From: Mycobacterium asiaticum
GTDB lineage: Bacteria > Actinomycetota > Actinomycetes > Mycobacteriales > Mycobacteriaceae
Length of the DNA stretch: 45,608 nt
Direction: 5' to 3'
Assembly: GCF_001668675.1 (NCBI RefSeq)
Contig: NZ_LZKQ01000306.1
Span: forward strand, 1 to 45,608
The position numbers and the translations under genes were made by a program. Under the pieces are notes generated by a model, which saw only the letters and a list, made by a program, of their open reading frames with translations, had not been told where the DNA came from and did no database searches. Below, piece after piece: positions 6,436 to 13,920 of the stretch. Positions within the stretch are counted from its first letter, which is position 1; the number at the start of each line of letters is the position of its first letter.

Positions 6436-6990
6436 ATGGCGAATGCCCGTTGGGACCAACCCGCCGCACTCGCCATCCCCGAGGGCGGATATTTCGTGGC
6501 CGAGCGGGGGCGGTACGGACCGACGTTTCCGCGGACACCGGCCTGCTACGGATTTTCCATAATCGCGAAGGTGAAAGAGGGCCGCGAGGACGCCATCCGG
6601 CAGCATGGCAAAACCATCGAAGAAGCGATCACCGCCAACCCTGAATTTCTTGCGCCGCTGCGGCTGCATTACCTGCGTTGGCTGCTTTTCGACGTGGGGG
6701 GCGGCCTGCATTTCCAGTACCAAGGGATCTTCGACACCGATTTCGACAAATACACCGAAGACGCTGTCATGCTGTTCGGCCAATCGGGCATCAACACCGT
6801 CTTCACCAACTTAGAAGGGTTCCCAGAGGACTGGAAGGAAAATCCCGAGGCCTTCGTGAACTTCGTGCGCGAGCATCACTTCCCTAGCTTCTTGGAGTAC
6901 GGCGAGTATCCCTACGTCACCGCCGACGAGATCAAGAAGGCCCTACGCCTCAAGGACGCGTTCTCCACCATGCTCGACCAGATGCAGTGA
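6436..6990 (+). CDS. uncharacterised protein, first gene of the DyP operon
   Basis: This 184-aa soluble protein has no signal peptide or membrane segment. Its central part (SIIAKVKEGREDAI at 36-49; LRLHYLRWLLF; GGLHFQYQGIFDTDFDKYTEDA; GINTVFTNLEGFP) alternates strands and helices. The phrase FDTDFDKYTEDA resembles the FDGDWDxYIDDF segments of DyP-like ferredoxin-fold (dimeric alpha+beta barrel) domains, so I infer a stand-alone domain of that fold. It is 22 nt upstream of the DyP gene and is probably cotranscribed. Function is unknown; a role as partner, chaperone or heme-handling subunit of the peroxidase is a guess. Confidence 0.82.
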   Translation: MANARWDQPAALAIPEGGYFVAERGRYGPTFPRTPACYGFSIIAKVKEGREDAIRQHGKTIEEAITANPEFLAPLRLHYLRWLLFDVGGGLHFQYQGIFDTDFDKYTEDAVMLFGQSGINTVFTNLEGFPEDWKENPEAFVNFVREHHFPSFLEYGEYPYVTADEIKKALRLKDAFSTMLDQMQ

Positions 6991-7012
6991 GGTACGCCGG
7001 AGAAGAGCGGAC

Positions 7013-8329
7013 ATGCTGGAACTCGACGACATTCAGCACATACTGTTAACCCGCACGCCAGCGCTGACCGGGCGGTACGAGTTCCTCACCTTCGACGACC
7101 CGAGCTCAGGACGGGCGTGGTTGACCGAATTGCTTGACGTCGTTCAATCGGCGGCCGACGTGCGGGCAACGGTGGACAACTCGCAACGATGGGTGACGCT
7201 CGCGTTCACCTGGACCGGGCTGCGGGCGCTCGGGGTTGAGCAGGATGCACTCGACACGTTCCCCGTTGCGTTTCGAGAGGGCATGGCGGCGCGGGCGGAC
7301 ATCCTCGGCGACACCGGTGGGAACCAGCCGGGGCAGTGGATCGGCGGATTGGCCGGTGCGGACCTGCACGCCATTGCCATATTGTTCGCCCGTGACGACG
7401 CCGAGTCGCGACGCTGCATTGGCGAACACGAAGAGTTATTGGCCCGGTGCCCCGGCGTGCGTTCGCTGTCGCATCTGGAACTCAACGCCACACCGCCGTT
7501 CGACTACGCCCACGACCATTTCGGGTTCCGCGACCGGCTCTCTCAGCCGGTGATCAAGGGTTCGGGTGAAAAACCGACTCCCGGGTCTGGCGATCCCCTT
7601 GAGCCGGGTGAGTTCATCCTCGGCTATCCGGACGAAGAGGGTCTCGTCAATCTAATTGAGCCGCATGAGTTGTCGCGCAACGGCAGCTTCATGGCCTACC
7701 GCAGACTCCAGGAGCACGTCGGGCTGTTCCGGGAATACCTCGGTGCCAACGCCGCGACCCCCGAGGAGCAGGAACTGCTGGCGGCGAAGTTCATGGGCCG
7801 GTGGCGCAGCGGTGCTCCACTGGTGCTCGCCCCTACCGAGGACGATCCCGTGTTGGGCGCAGACCCGATGCGCAACAACGACTTCGACTACGGGCAGATG
7901 GACCCCTTCGGATATGCCTGCCCACTCGGTGCGCACGCGCGCCGGCTCAATCCCCGTGACACCGCGCACAATATGAACCGCCGCCGGATGATTCGCCGCG
8001 GCGCCACCTACGGACCAGCCCTCCCCGACGGCGCACCGGACGACGGGGTGGACCGAGGCATCGCGGCATTCATCATCTGCGCAAACCTGGTGCGCCAGTT
8101 TGAGTTCGCGCAGAACGTCTGGATCAACGACAAGACATTCCACGAACTTGGAAACGAGCACGATCCGATTTGCGGGACGCAGGACGGCACGCTGGATTTC
8201 ACCGTGCCTAGGCGCCCGATTCGTAAGGTGCACAAAGGACTTCCGGCTTTCACCACCTTGCGCGGCGGTGCTTATTTCTTCCTGCCGGGGCTCAGCGCCC
8301 TGCGCTACCTCGCCGAACTCGCCGAATAA
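7013..8329 (+). CDS. DyP-type heme peroxidase
   Basis: This 438-aa protein has the DyP landmarks: distal Asp174 in FGFRDRLSQP (171-174 replaces the usual GFRDG), proximal heme ligand His308 in CPLGAHARRLNPRD, distal Arg in RRRMIRRG (323-330), and the terminal GGAYFFLPG strand (418-426). It would reduce H2O2 while oxidising a dye-like, phenolic or other substrate. The long form resembles class C/D DyPs. The C-terminus (RYLAELAE) lacks an obvious encapsulin-loading peptide, no encapsulin gene is present, and no Tat signal is seen, so it is probably cytosolic. The Gly-to-Arg change after the catalytic Asp is unusual. A GAGAAGAG ribosome site precedes ATG 7013. Confidence 0.9.
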   Translation: MLELDDIQHILLTRTPALTGRYEFLTFDDPSSGRAWLTELLDVVQSAADVRATVDNSQRWVTLAFTWTGLRALGVEQDALDTFPVAFREGMAARADILGDTGGNQPGQWIGGLAGADLHAIAILFARDDAESRRCIGEHEELLARCPGVRSLSHLELNATPPFDYAHDHFGFRDRLSQPVIKGSGEKPTPGSGDPLEPGEFILGYPDEEGLVNLIEPHELSRNGSFMAYRRLQEHVGLFREYLGANAATPEEQELLAAKFMGRWRSGAPLVLAPTEDDPVLGADPMRNNDFDYGQMDPFGYACPLGAHARRLNPRDTAHNMNRRRMIRRGATYGPALPDGAPDDGVDRGIAAFIICANLVRQFEFAQNVWINDKTFHELGNEHDPICGTQDGTLDFTVPRRPIRKVHKGLPAFTTLRGGAYFFLPGLSALRYLAELAE

Positions 8330-8339
8330 GGGGCGCAGC

Positions 8340-9347
8340 ATGGGCCGACCCGCACGCACCTATAACCAAACCCACGTGCTGAGGCCACGCGACCGGCGTC
8401 GCCGCGTCAGCATCTACTGGACCTGGAGCTACCCGTGGGAAGCCCAACGTGACCCGGCGGCAATGGAAAACCGGTTCTCCACCATCACCGAAGTACGGAC
8501 CGTCGCGTGGCCGGCCTACGAGACTCCGGAGTACGACGCGGCGAATTTCCTGCAAGGGATCGCCGGCACGCTCGAACTGTTCCACCGCTCCACACTTGAC
8601 TTCCAGCAATTGGTCGGCGAACTAACCGGGCACCCGGTGGCCGTTTTTCAGCGCGTAGACCAAGCCGGCTACTCGCTACCCATCGATGACCGGATATTGG
8701 CCGACACCGACACACTCATGGTGTTCGGTCTTGATCATCTGGTGTCTGCTCAAAGCGCCGACTCCGCTGAAGTCGATGCCATTGATCGTTGGCTGCAACG
8801 GGAAGGCACCTGCCTCGTGCTGGCGCCTCATCACGATGTCGGTTTCACCGACGACCTGGCCCAGCGGCAGATGGAATACGAACATCACGGTGACCGGCTG
8901 GTGCCGCGCCAACAACGATTCACCGCGTACACGCGATCGCTGATGGCGGCCTTAGAGGTACCGGTACACAACATCTGGGGCCTGCGGCCAGCGCTGACCA
9001 CTGGGACACGGGAAATTATGCCGCTCAACGGATTTCGAGATCTCGATGATCTCGGCCTATTGCGGGATGTGACGACGCTGAATTTTCATCAGCACCTCCC
9101 GCATTATCAGTTGACCCGGCCGGAGGATGCCTCGTTGCGAGTGCTGGGCCGGCAAATGATTGATCAGGTGCGGCCGCACCCCTTCACTGCTCCGGGCAAC
9201 ACCGAGTTCAACGCGCTTATCTGGCTCCCGCCCGAGGGGACGCGCGCGGGAGACATCGTGCTGATCGACTCGACCCACTTCACCACGCTGTTCGGCGGCA
9301 CCGAAAGCCTGCGCAATTTGTGGCGCAACTTCGCCACCATGCGCTAG
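8340..9347 (+). CDS. uncharacterised His-rich protein, third gene of the DyP operon
   Basis: This 335-aa protein starts at ATG 8340, 10 nt after the DyP stop, with GGGGCG just upstream. Residues 121-170 (DTLMVFGLDHLVSAQ...IDRWLQREGTCLVLAPHHDVG) look like an alpha/beta Rossmann or glutamine-amidotransferase-like core. Conspicuous His clusters occur at HH164-165, HH182-183, FHQHLPH (249-255) and STHF (311-314), and could bind metal or heme. No signal peptide or TM segment is seen. I do not recognise a family. It may process or supply a substrate or cofactor for the peroxidase; that is inferred from operon structure only. Confidence 0.82.
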   Translation: MGRPARTYNQTHVLRPRDRRRRVSIYWTWSYPWEAQRDPAAMENRFSTITEVRTVAWPAYETPEYDAANFLQGIAGTLELFHRSTLDFQQLVGELTGHPVAVFQRVDQAGYSLPIDDRILADTDTLMVFGLDHLVSAQSADSAEVDAIDRWLQREGTCLVLAPHHDVGFTDDLAQRQMEYEHHGDRLVPRQQRFTAYTRSLMAALEVPVHNIWGLRPALTTGTREIMPLNGFRDLDDLGLLRDVTTLNFHQHLPHYQLTRPEDASLRVLGRQMIDQVRPHPFTAPGNTEFNALIWLPPEGTRAGDIVLIDSTHFTTLFGGTESLRNLWRNFATMR

Positions 9348-9361
9348 TCGCGTCTTCGGCG

Positions 9362-11371
9362 TCAGATGAACGGGTTCAGTACCGGCGGGATGATCTGGTT
9401 GCCGGTCACGCCGGTGAAGCGGACAAAGATCTGCGCGGGGATGTTGAGGGCCTGGTAGACGCCGGCGCCGAGCCAAGACACCGGTAGCTGCAGGAAGCTG
9501 GGCACCGCGTCGACGATGCCTTGGATCGGCGAGTAGACCAGGTACGGAATCGTGGCGGCGACCGTGCGCGAATCCAGGATCAAGTTCGTTGCAATGTCGG
9601 GGTAACCCTGGGCGGCGAAGTCGGCGCTCAGCACGCTGTAAAGGTTGGTGCCGGTGGCAGGTGGCGGGAACGCGGGGTTGACGTAGGTGCCGGCGAAGCT
9701 GGGGTCGGTCAGTGGCGCACCTTGCATGTAGCCCGGCGTCTGCAGGCCGAATTGATCCAGAATGGTCGGCGTCGTATCGACGATCTGCCACGAGTTGTTG
9801 ATCCAACCGTCGAAGGCGTCGTTGCCGGCCGGATCCCACATGAGGAATGTCGCTGTCTCGAGCGGAGATTGGAAGCCGTGACCGCGGCCGAACTGGTTGG
9901 GGTCGATGTGGCCATGGTCGGTGACGATGAGGGTGGTCCACTCCTCGCCCGGATGGGTGGGCTGCCACATCTGCTCCCAGTCGGCTACCGCTCCCAAAAC
10001 CCCGCTGCCACCTACTGTTTGCTGACCTAACTGCGCATCCATATTGCGTAGGGCCGCAGCGTATTCGGGGGAGGCGCCGCCGTATGCATGGCCCATTTCG
10101 TCGACACCGACGAAGTAGGAGAAGATGAGGTTGCCTTTATCGGGACTCGCATTCAGGATCGCTTCCCGGGTCAACTGAGTGACCTGGGCTTGGGATGCAA
10201 ACCAATACGGGTCATCCACGGAATGCCCGACGAAATGGACGTTGTCGGCGGGGAACGCGCCGGCGCCGGCGATGTCGGTGATGACGGGCCAGTTCCCGAT
10301 TACCGTCGTGCTGATGTTGTCGCCGTAGGTGCCCTCGAGGTGGTTGTACACCGTCGGCCAATTGTCGTACGTCCACGGGGTGAAGACATTGTTCGTCACG
10401 CCGGCCGTCTCGCTCCACACACCGGTCTGGATGGTGGTCCACGAGGGGTTTGAGACGCTGGTGTGGCCGACGATCGTCGAGGCGGCGGTAGTGCTCTGCA
10501 GCATGAACTGGTGGAAGTTGGGGGTGCCGTCGGGGCCATCTCCGAGCGCGAGGATTCTGCTCAGATTCGTGCCGTCCGTGCCGATCAACAAGAAGTTTTC
10601 GTCCGGCGCAGTGGCCAGGAGAGCCGCGAGGGCATTTGCGTCGGAGGGCACGAACAGCGTGTTATTTATGCCAAACCCGCCGGCGCCGTTGGCGCCCGCG
10701 GTACCGAACGGGGACAGGGCGCTACCGCCCAGCCCACCGAACCCGTAGGTAATCGTGCCGACACCGCCAGTGCCGCCGGCCCCGCCGTTACCCCACAGCA
10801 GCCCGCCGGTGCCGCCGTTGCCACCGATTCCGCGGTTGATGCCACCGGTACCACCGATGCCGCCGTTGCCGATCAAACCGGCATTACCGCCGCGCCCACC
10901 GGCCTGACCCGCAGCGCCCGACCCACCCATGCCGCCGTTGCCCCACAGAATCCCGCCGTCACCCCCGGCTTGCCCAGTCCCTGCGACGCCATCGGCGCCG
11001 TTACCGATCAGGGGACGCCCCAACAACAGGTTCGTCGGAGCGTTGATCGCGCCCAGAATCTGGTCGGCGACAGGCTGCAGCGCGCCGAGGTTGGCTGTCT
11101 CGGCGGCCGCATAAGCCCCGCTAGCGGCTCGCAGCGCCTGGGCGAATTGCTCTTGCAGGCCGGCCACCTGAGCGCTGAGCGCCTGATATTCCTGGGCGTA
11201 ACCGGAGAACAAAGATGCGATCGCCGTCGATACCTCGTCGCTCGCGGCGGCCATCAGCGTGCTGGTCGGAGCCAAGGCCGCCAGGTTAGCCGCCTTGGTC
11301 CAGTTGGCTATGCCTGCGGCCTGCGCCGCTGCCGTGGTCATCACGTCCGGGGTAGCGATCAGGTACGGCAT
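9362..11371 (-). CDS. PE_PGRS protein with C-terminal alkaline-phosphatase/NPP-superfamily domain
   Basis: This is a 669-aa protein. Residues 1-100 are a PE domain (MPYLIATPDVMTTAAAQAAG...), a type VII secretion signal. Residues 123-235 are a short PGRS region of GGxGG repeats. Residues 255-560 carry nucleotide pyrophosphatase/phosphodiesterase motifs: Asp266 (GTDG), a TSVSNPSW nucleophile region at 304-311, DxxxH Asp424/His428 (VDEMGHAYGG), TDHG Asp485/His486, and GRGHGF His498. These would hold two metals and cleave phosphodiester, phosphomonoester or sulfate bonds at the cell surface or outside. ATG 11371 has AGGAGG upstream. It converges with the DyP operon 14 nt away. Substrate is unknown. 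Confidence 0.92.
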   Translation of the reverse strand: MPYLIATPDVMTTAAAQAAGIANWTKAANLAALAPTSTLMAAASDEVSTAIASLFSGYAQEYQALSAQVAGLQEQFAQALRAASGAYAAAETANLGALQPVADQILGAINAPTNLLLGRPLIGNGADGVAGTGQAGGDGGILWGNGGMGGSGAAGQAGGRGGNAGLIGNGGIGGTGGINRGIGGNGGTGGLLWGNGGAGGTGGVGTITYGFGGLGGSALSPFGTAGANGAGGFGINNTLFVPSDANALAALLATAPDENFLLIGTDGTNLSRILALGDGPDGTPNFHQFMLQSTTAASTIVGHTSVSNPSWTTIQTGVWSETAGVTNNVFTPWTYDNWPTVYNHLEGTYGDNISTTVIGNWPVITDIAGAGAFPADNVHFVGHSVDDPYWFASQAQVTQLTREAILNASPDKGNLIFSYFVGVDEMGHAYGGASPEYAAALRNMDAQLGQQTVGGSGVLGAVADWEQMWQPTHPGEEWTTLIVTDHGHIDPNQFGRGHGFQSPLETATFLMWDPAGNDAFDGWINNSWQIVDTTPTILDQFGLQTPGYMQGAPLTDPSFAGTYVNPAFPPPATGTNLYSVLSADFAAQGYPDIATNLILDSRTVAATIPYLVYSPIQGIVDAVPSFLQLPVSWLGAGVYQALNIPAQIFVRFTGVTGNQIIPPVLNPFI

Positions 11372-11589
11372 CGTGGTCCTCCTGCCTGGCAACTATGCCA
11401 ACAGACGATGTGGCGATGCCCATCATGGCACGATTCCCGACGCTTGTGATCGAGAAAAAAATATGAGTACGAATGATTTTGGAGTGTTTGCTCCCGCCCA
11501 GCCCCACGGCATCCGAATCATCATCGGGACCCACGCCAGCTAACCTCGACGGGAGCCGGGACTGTCAGCCTGCAACGTCCCTACTGGCG

Positions 11590-11629
11590 CAGAAAAGAAG
11601 AAATCCGAACCCTGTTTCAAGGTTCGGAT
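11590..11629 (-). terminator. terminator of the tRNA-Pro gene
   Basis: On the minus strand ATCCGAACC, a 9-nt loop and GGTTCGGAT (11629 to 11603) form a perfect 9-bp stem. A T-rich run (TTCTTCTTTTCT) follows to about 11590. It lies 27 nt past the tRNA 3' end and would end its transcript. The 11372-11589 stretch between here and the PE_PGRS start shows no gene; it holds an AT-rich patch near 11452-11480 that could be the PE_PGRS promoter. Confidence 0.85.
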
Positions 11630-11656
11630 CTATCCGATGTCTTCAGACATCACAAG

Positions 11657-11730
<74 letters not shown>

Positions 11731-11744
11731 CATGAAGCCTCGAC

Positions 11745-11750
11745 AGCCTA
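11745..11750 (-). promoter_or_regulatory. -10 element of the tRNA-Pro promoter
   Basis: On the minus strand TAGGCT fits the mycobacterial TANNNT -10. It is 14 nt upstream of the tRNA 5' end, and TTGGGA lies about 19 nt further upstream as a possible -35. The spacing suits a housekeeping-sigma promoter for a tRNA gene. Confidence 0.4.
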
Positions 11751-11791
11751 TCGCACCCAGGCAGCGACCTCCCAAACGGCAGGTCGGCGCC

Positions 11792-12907
11792 TCAGTTCCA
11801 TCGACAGCTCCGCTCGAATTCGATCAGGGCCTGGGCGGGCCCGCTCGGATCCAGTCCCTGCGCGGCCACCCACTCGTCACTGAAGTAGGTGTCCGAATAG
11901 CGGTCGCCGCTGTCGGCGAGCAGGGTGACCACCGAACCGCCGCGCCCCTCGGCGACCATCTCGGCCAGCAGTCCGAAGGCGCCCCACAGGTTGGTGCCCG
12001 TCGAGGGCCCCACCCGGCGGCCTAACACGGTGCTTACGTGACGAGCAGCAGCGATCGACGCCGCGTCGGGCACCGACACCATCCGGTCGACCACCGAGGG
12101 CAGAAACGACGGTTCCACACGCGGTCTGCCGATGCCCTCGATCCGCGACGACGCGCCCGTCGTGACGTCTAGGCGGCCTTCGGCGTAGGCGGGGAAGAAA
12201 GCGGAATTCTGCGGGTCGACGACGCACAAGCGGGTAGCGTGCCGCCGGTACCGGATGTAGCGGCCGATCGTCGCGCTGGTGCCGCCAGTGCCGGCGCCCA
12301 CCACGATCCAGCTGGGTATCGGGTGTGATTCGTCGGCCATCTGCTGATAGATGGACTCCGCGATGTTGTTGTTGCCCCGCCAATCGGTGGCCCGCTCCGC
12401 GTTGGTGAACTGATCCAGGTAGTGGCCGCCCGTCTCCGCGGCCACCCGCGCCGCCTCGGCGTAGACCTCACTGGATCTTTCGACGAAATGGCAACGGCCA
12501 CCGTGTGATTCGATCAACGCGATCTTGGCCGCACTGGTGGCCGCGGGCATGACGGCAATGAAGGGTAACCTCAGCAGCGCGGCGAAGTAGGCCTCGGATA
12601 CCGCCGTGGAGCCCGACGAGGCCTCGACCACCGTGGTTCCCTCGTCGATCCATCCGTTGCACAGCGCGTACAGAAACAGCGAGCGGGCCAACCGGTGCTT
12701 GAGGCTTCCGGTGATGTGCGTCGTCTCGTCCTTGAGGTAGAGCGCCACCCGGGCTCCGGGGCCCTCACCCGACCAGGCCGACGGCAGAGGATAGCGCAGT
12801 AGATGCGTGTCGGCGCTGCGACGTGCATCGGCCTCGATCAGCCGGATGGCGTTGTCGGCCCAGGCACGGGGCTGACTGCGGACCGCGATGCGGGTCCGCT
12901 CTGTCAA
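11792..12907 (-). CDS. cds1: PLP-dependent L-cysteine desulfhydrase Cds1
   Basis: This 371-aa fold-type II PLP enzyme matches M. tuberculosis Rv3684 (Cds1), which breaks L-cysteine into pyruvate, ammonia and H2S. The PLP lysine is Lys70 in TGSLKHRLAR. The substrate loop is SSGST (98-102), the phosphate-binding loop is GAGTGGT (204-210), and TDWRGNNNIAESIY is strongly conserved. I chose TTG 12907 because it forms a TTGA overlap with the upstream stop and no ATG/GTG lies closer to the conserved start. The longer frame to 13153 runs inside the metallophosphoesterase gene. It is probably cotranscribed with that gene. Confidence 0.9.
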   Translation of the reverse strand: MTERTRIAVRSQPRAWADNAIRLIEADARRSADTHLLRYPLPSAWSGEGPGARVALYLKDETTHITGSLKHRLARSLFLYALCNGWIDEGTTVVEASSGSTAVSEAYFAALLRLPFIAVMPAATSAAKIALIESHGGRCHFVERSSEVYAEAARVAAETGGHYLDQFTNAERATDWRGNNNIAESIYQQMADESHPIPSWIVVGAGTGGTSATIGRYIRYRRHATRLCVVDPQNSAFFPAYAEGRLDVTTGASSRIEGIGRPRVEPSFLPSVVDRMVSVPDAASIAAARHVSTVLGRRVGPSTGTNLWGAFGLLAEMVAEGRGGSVVTLLADSGDRYSDTYFSDEWVAAQGLDPSGPAQALIEFERSCRWN

Positions 12908-13863
12908 CGCACCGAAACGGTTGGCTGCGAGCGACCGAGGTTGCTGGTCGCGTCCCGGTCGCCCATCGGGGTGGCGATCAAGGTCAGCAGGGTGGCTTCG
13001 GGCCGGCAGCAGAACCGCACCGGCGCGAACGGTGAGGTCCCGATACCCGCCGAGACGTGCAGCAGCGTGTTCGCGCCCCACCGGGACATTCCCTTGGCCC
13101 GGGAGCGGTCCAGACCGCAATTGGTCACGATCGCGCCATACAGCGGCAGGCACAGCTGGCCACCGTGCGTGTGTCCGGCCATCACCAGTTGGTATCCGTC
13201 GGCGGCGAAGCGGTCCAGCACCCGCGGTTCGGGCGAGTGCGTCAGGCCCAGCCGCAGGTTGGCCGCCGGGCTGGCCGGCCCGGCGATGGTGTCGTAGCGG
13301 TCCCGGTCGATGTGCGGGTCGTCGACGCCCGCGGCGGCGACGTGCAGACCGGCCACCTCGAACTCGCGGCGGGTGTGGGTCATGTCCAGCCAGCCGCGTT
13401 CGGTGAAGGCCGCCCGCAGATCCTGCCAGGGCAGCGGCTCACCGCGCACGCGGTGGCCCGGGTTGCTCAGATAGTTCAGCGGGTTCTTGGGGCGAGGACC
13501 GAAATAGTCGTTGCTGCCGAAGACGAAAACCCCGGGCCGGGACAGCAAGTCGCCCAGCGACTGGACTACGGCCGGCACGGCCTTGGGGTGAGCCAGGTTG
13601 TCGCCGGTGTTGACCACGAGATCGGGATCCCAGCTGGCCAGCTCGCGCAGCCAGGCCTGTTTGCGCCGCTGGTTGGGCGTCATGTGCAGGTCACTGATGT
13701 GCAGCACCCGCAGGGGTGTGGAACCCGGACTCAGGACGGGAATCGTCACCTCGCGCAGCACGAACGCGTTCCGCTCCACTAACGCGGCGTAACCCACCCC
13801 CGCGACCGCCGAGCCCAACGCGGCGGCGCCGGTGCGTAGCAACACGGGCAACACTTCAGGCAT
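12904..13863 (-). CDS. membrane-anchored metallophosphoesterase (Rv3683-like)
   Basis: This 319-aa calcineurin-like phosphoesterase has HISDLH with Asp58/His60, NTGDN with Asp88, GSND with Asn118/Asp119 (Ser replaces the common Asn/His form), THS with His209, and GHTHGG with His231/His233. A hydrophobic N-terminus (about 5-28) probably anchors it in the membrane. Relatives cut phosphodiester bonds in nucleotides or lipids (YkuE/UshA-like), and the substrate here is unknown. It sits 57 nt downstream of ponA2 and overlaps cds1 by 4 nt, so the three likely form one transcript linking wall synthesis and sulfur metabolism in position only. Confidence 0.9.
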   Translation of the reverse strand: MPEVLPVLLRTGAAALGSAVAGVGYAALVERNAFVLREVTIPVLSPGSTPLRVLHISDLHMTPNQRRKQAWLRELASWDPDLVVNTGDNLAHPKAVPAVVQSLGDLLSRPGVFVFGSNDYFGPRPKNPLNYLSNPGHRVRGEPLPWQDLRAAFTERGWLDMTHTRREFEVAGLHVAAAGVDDPHIDRDRYDTIAGPASPAANLRLGLTHSPEPRVLDRFAADGYQLVMAGHTHGGQLCLPLYGAIVTNCGLDRSRAKGMSRWGANTLLHVSAGIGTSPFAPVRFCCRPEATLLTLIATPMGDRDATSNLGRSQPTVSVR

Positions 13864-13920
13864 GTCGGCAAGTTTACTGCCGGTATGTCGCTTGACGCGC
13901 GTGTCTTGCGCGAACCACGC

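Noticed and set aside
7013..8329. Encapsulin cargo assignment for the DyP
   Set aside because: No encapsulin shell gene is nearby and the C-terminus lacks a recognisable loading peptide.
10740..11010. Short GC-rich tandem repeats, CRISPR-like at a glance
   Set aside because: They are imperfect GGxGG-coding repeats within the PGRS region of the PE_PGRS gene; no regular spacers exist here or elsewhere in the window.
12908..13153. N-terminal extension of Cds1
   Set aside because: The extra residues are encoded out of frame within the metallophosphoesterase gene and read as low-complexity Arg/Pro/Gly sequence; the TTGA overlap gives a natural start at 12907.
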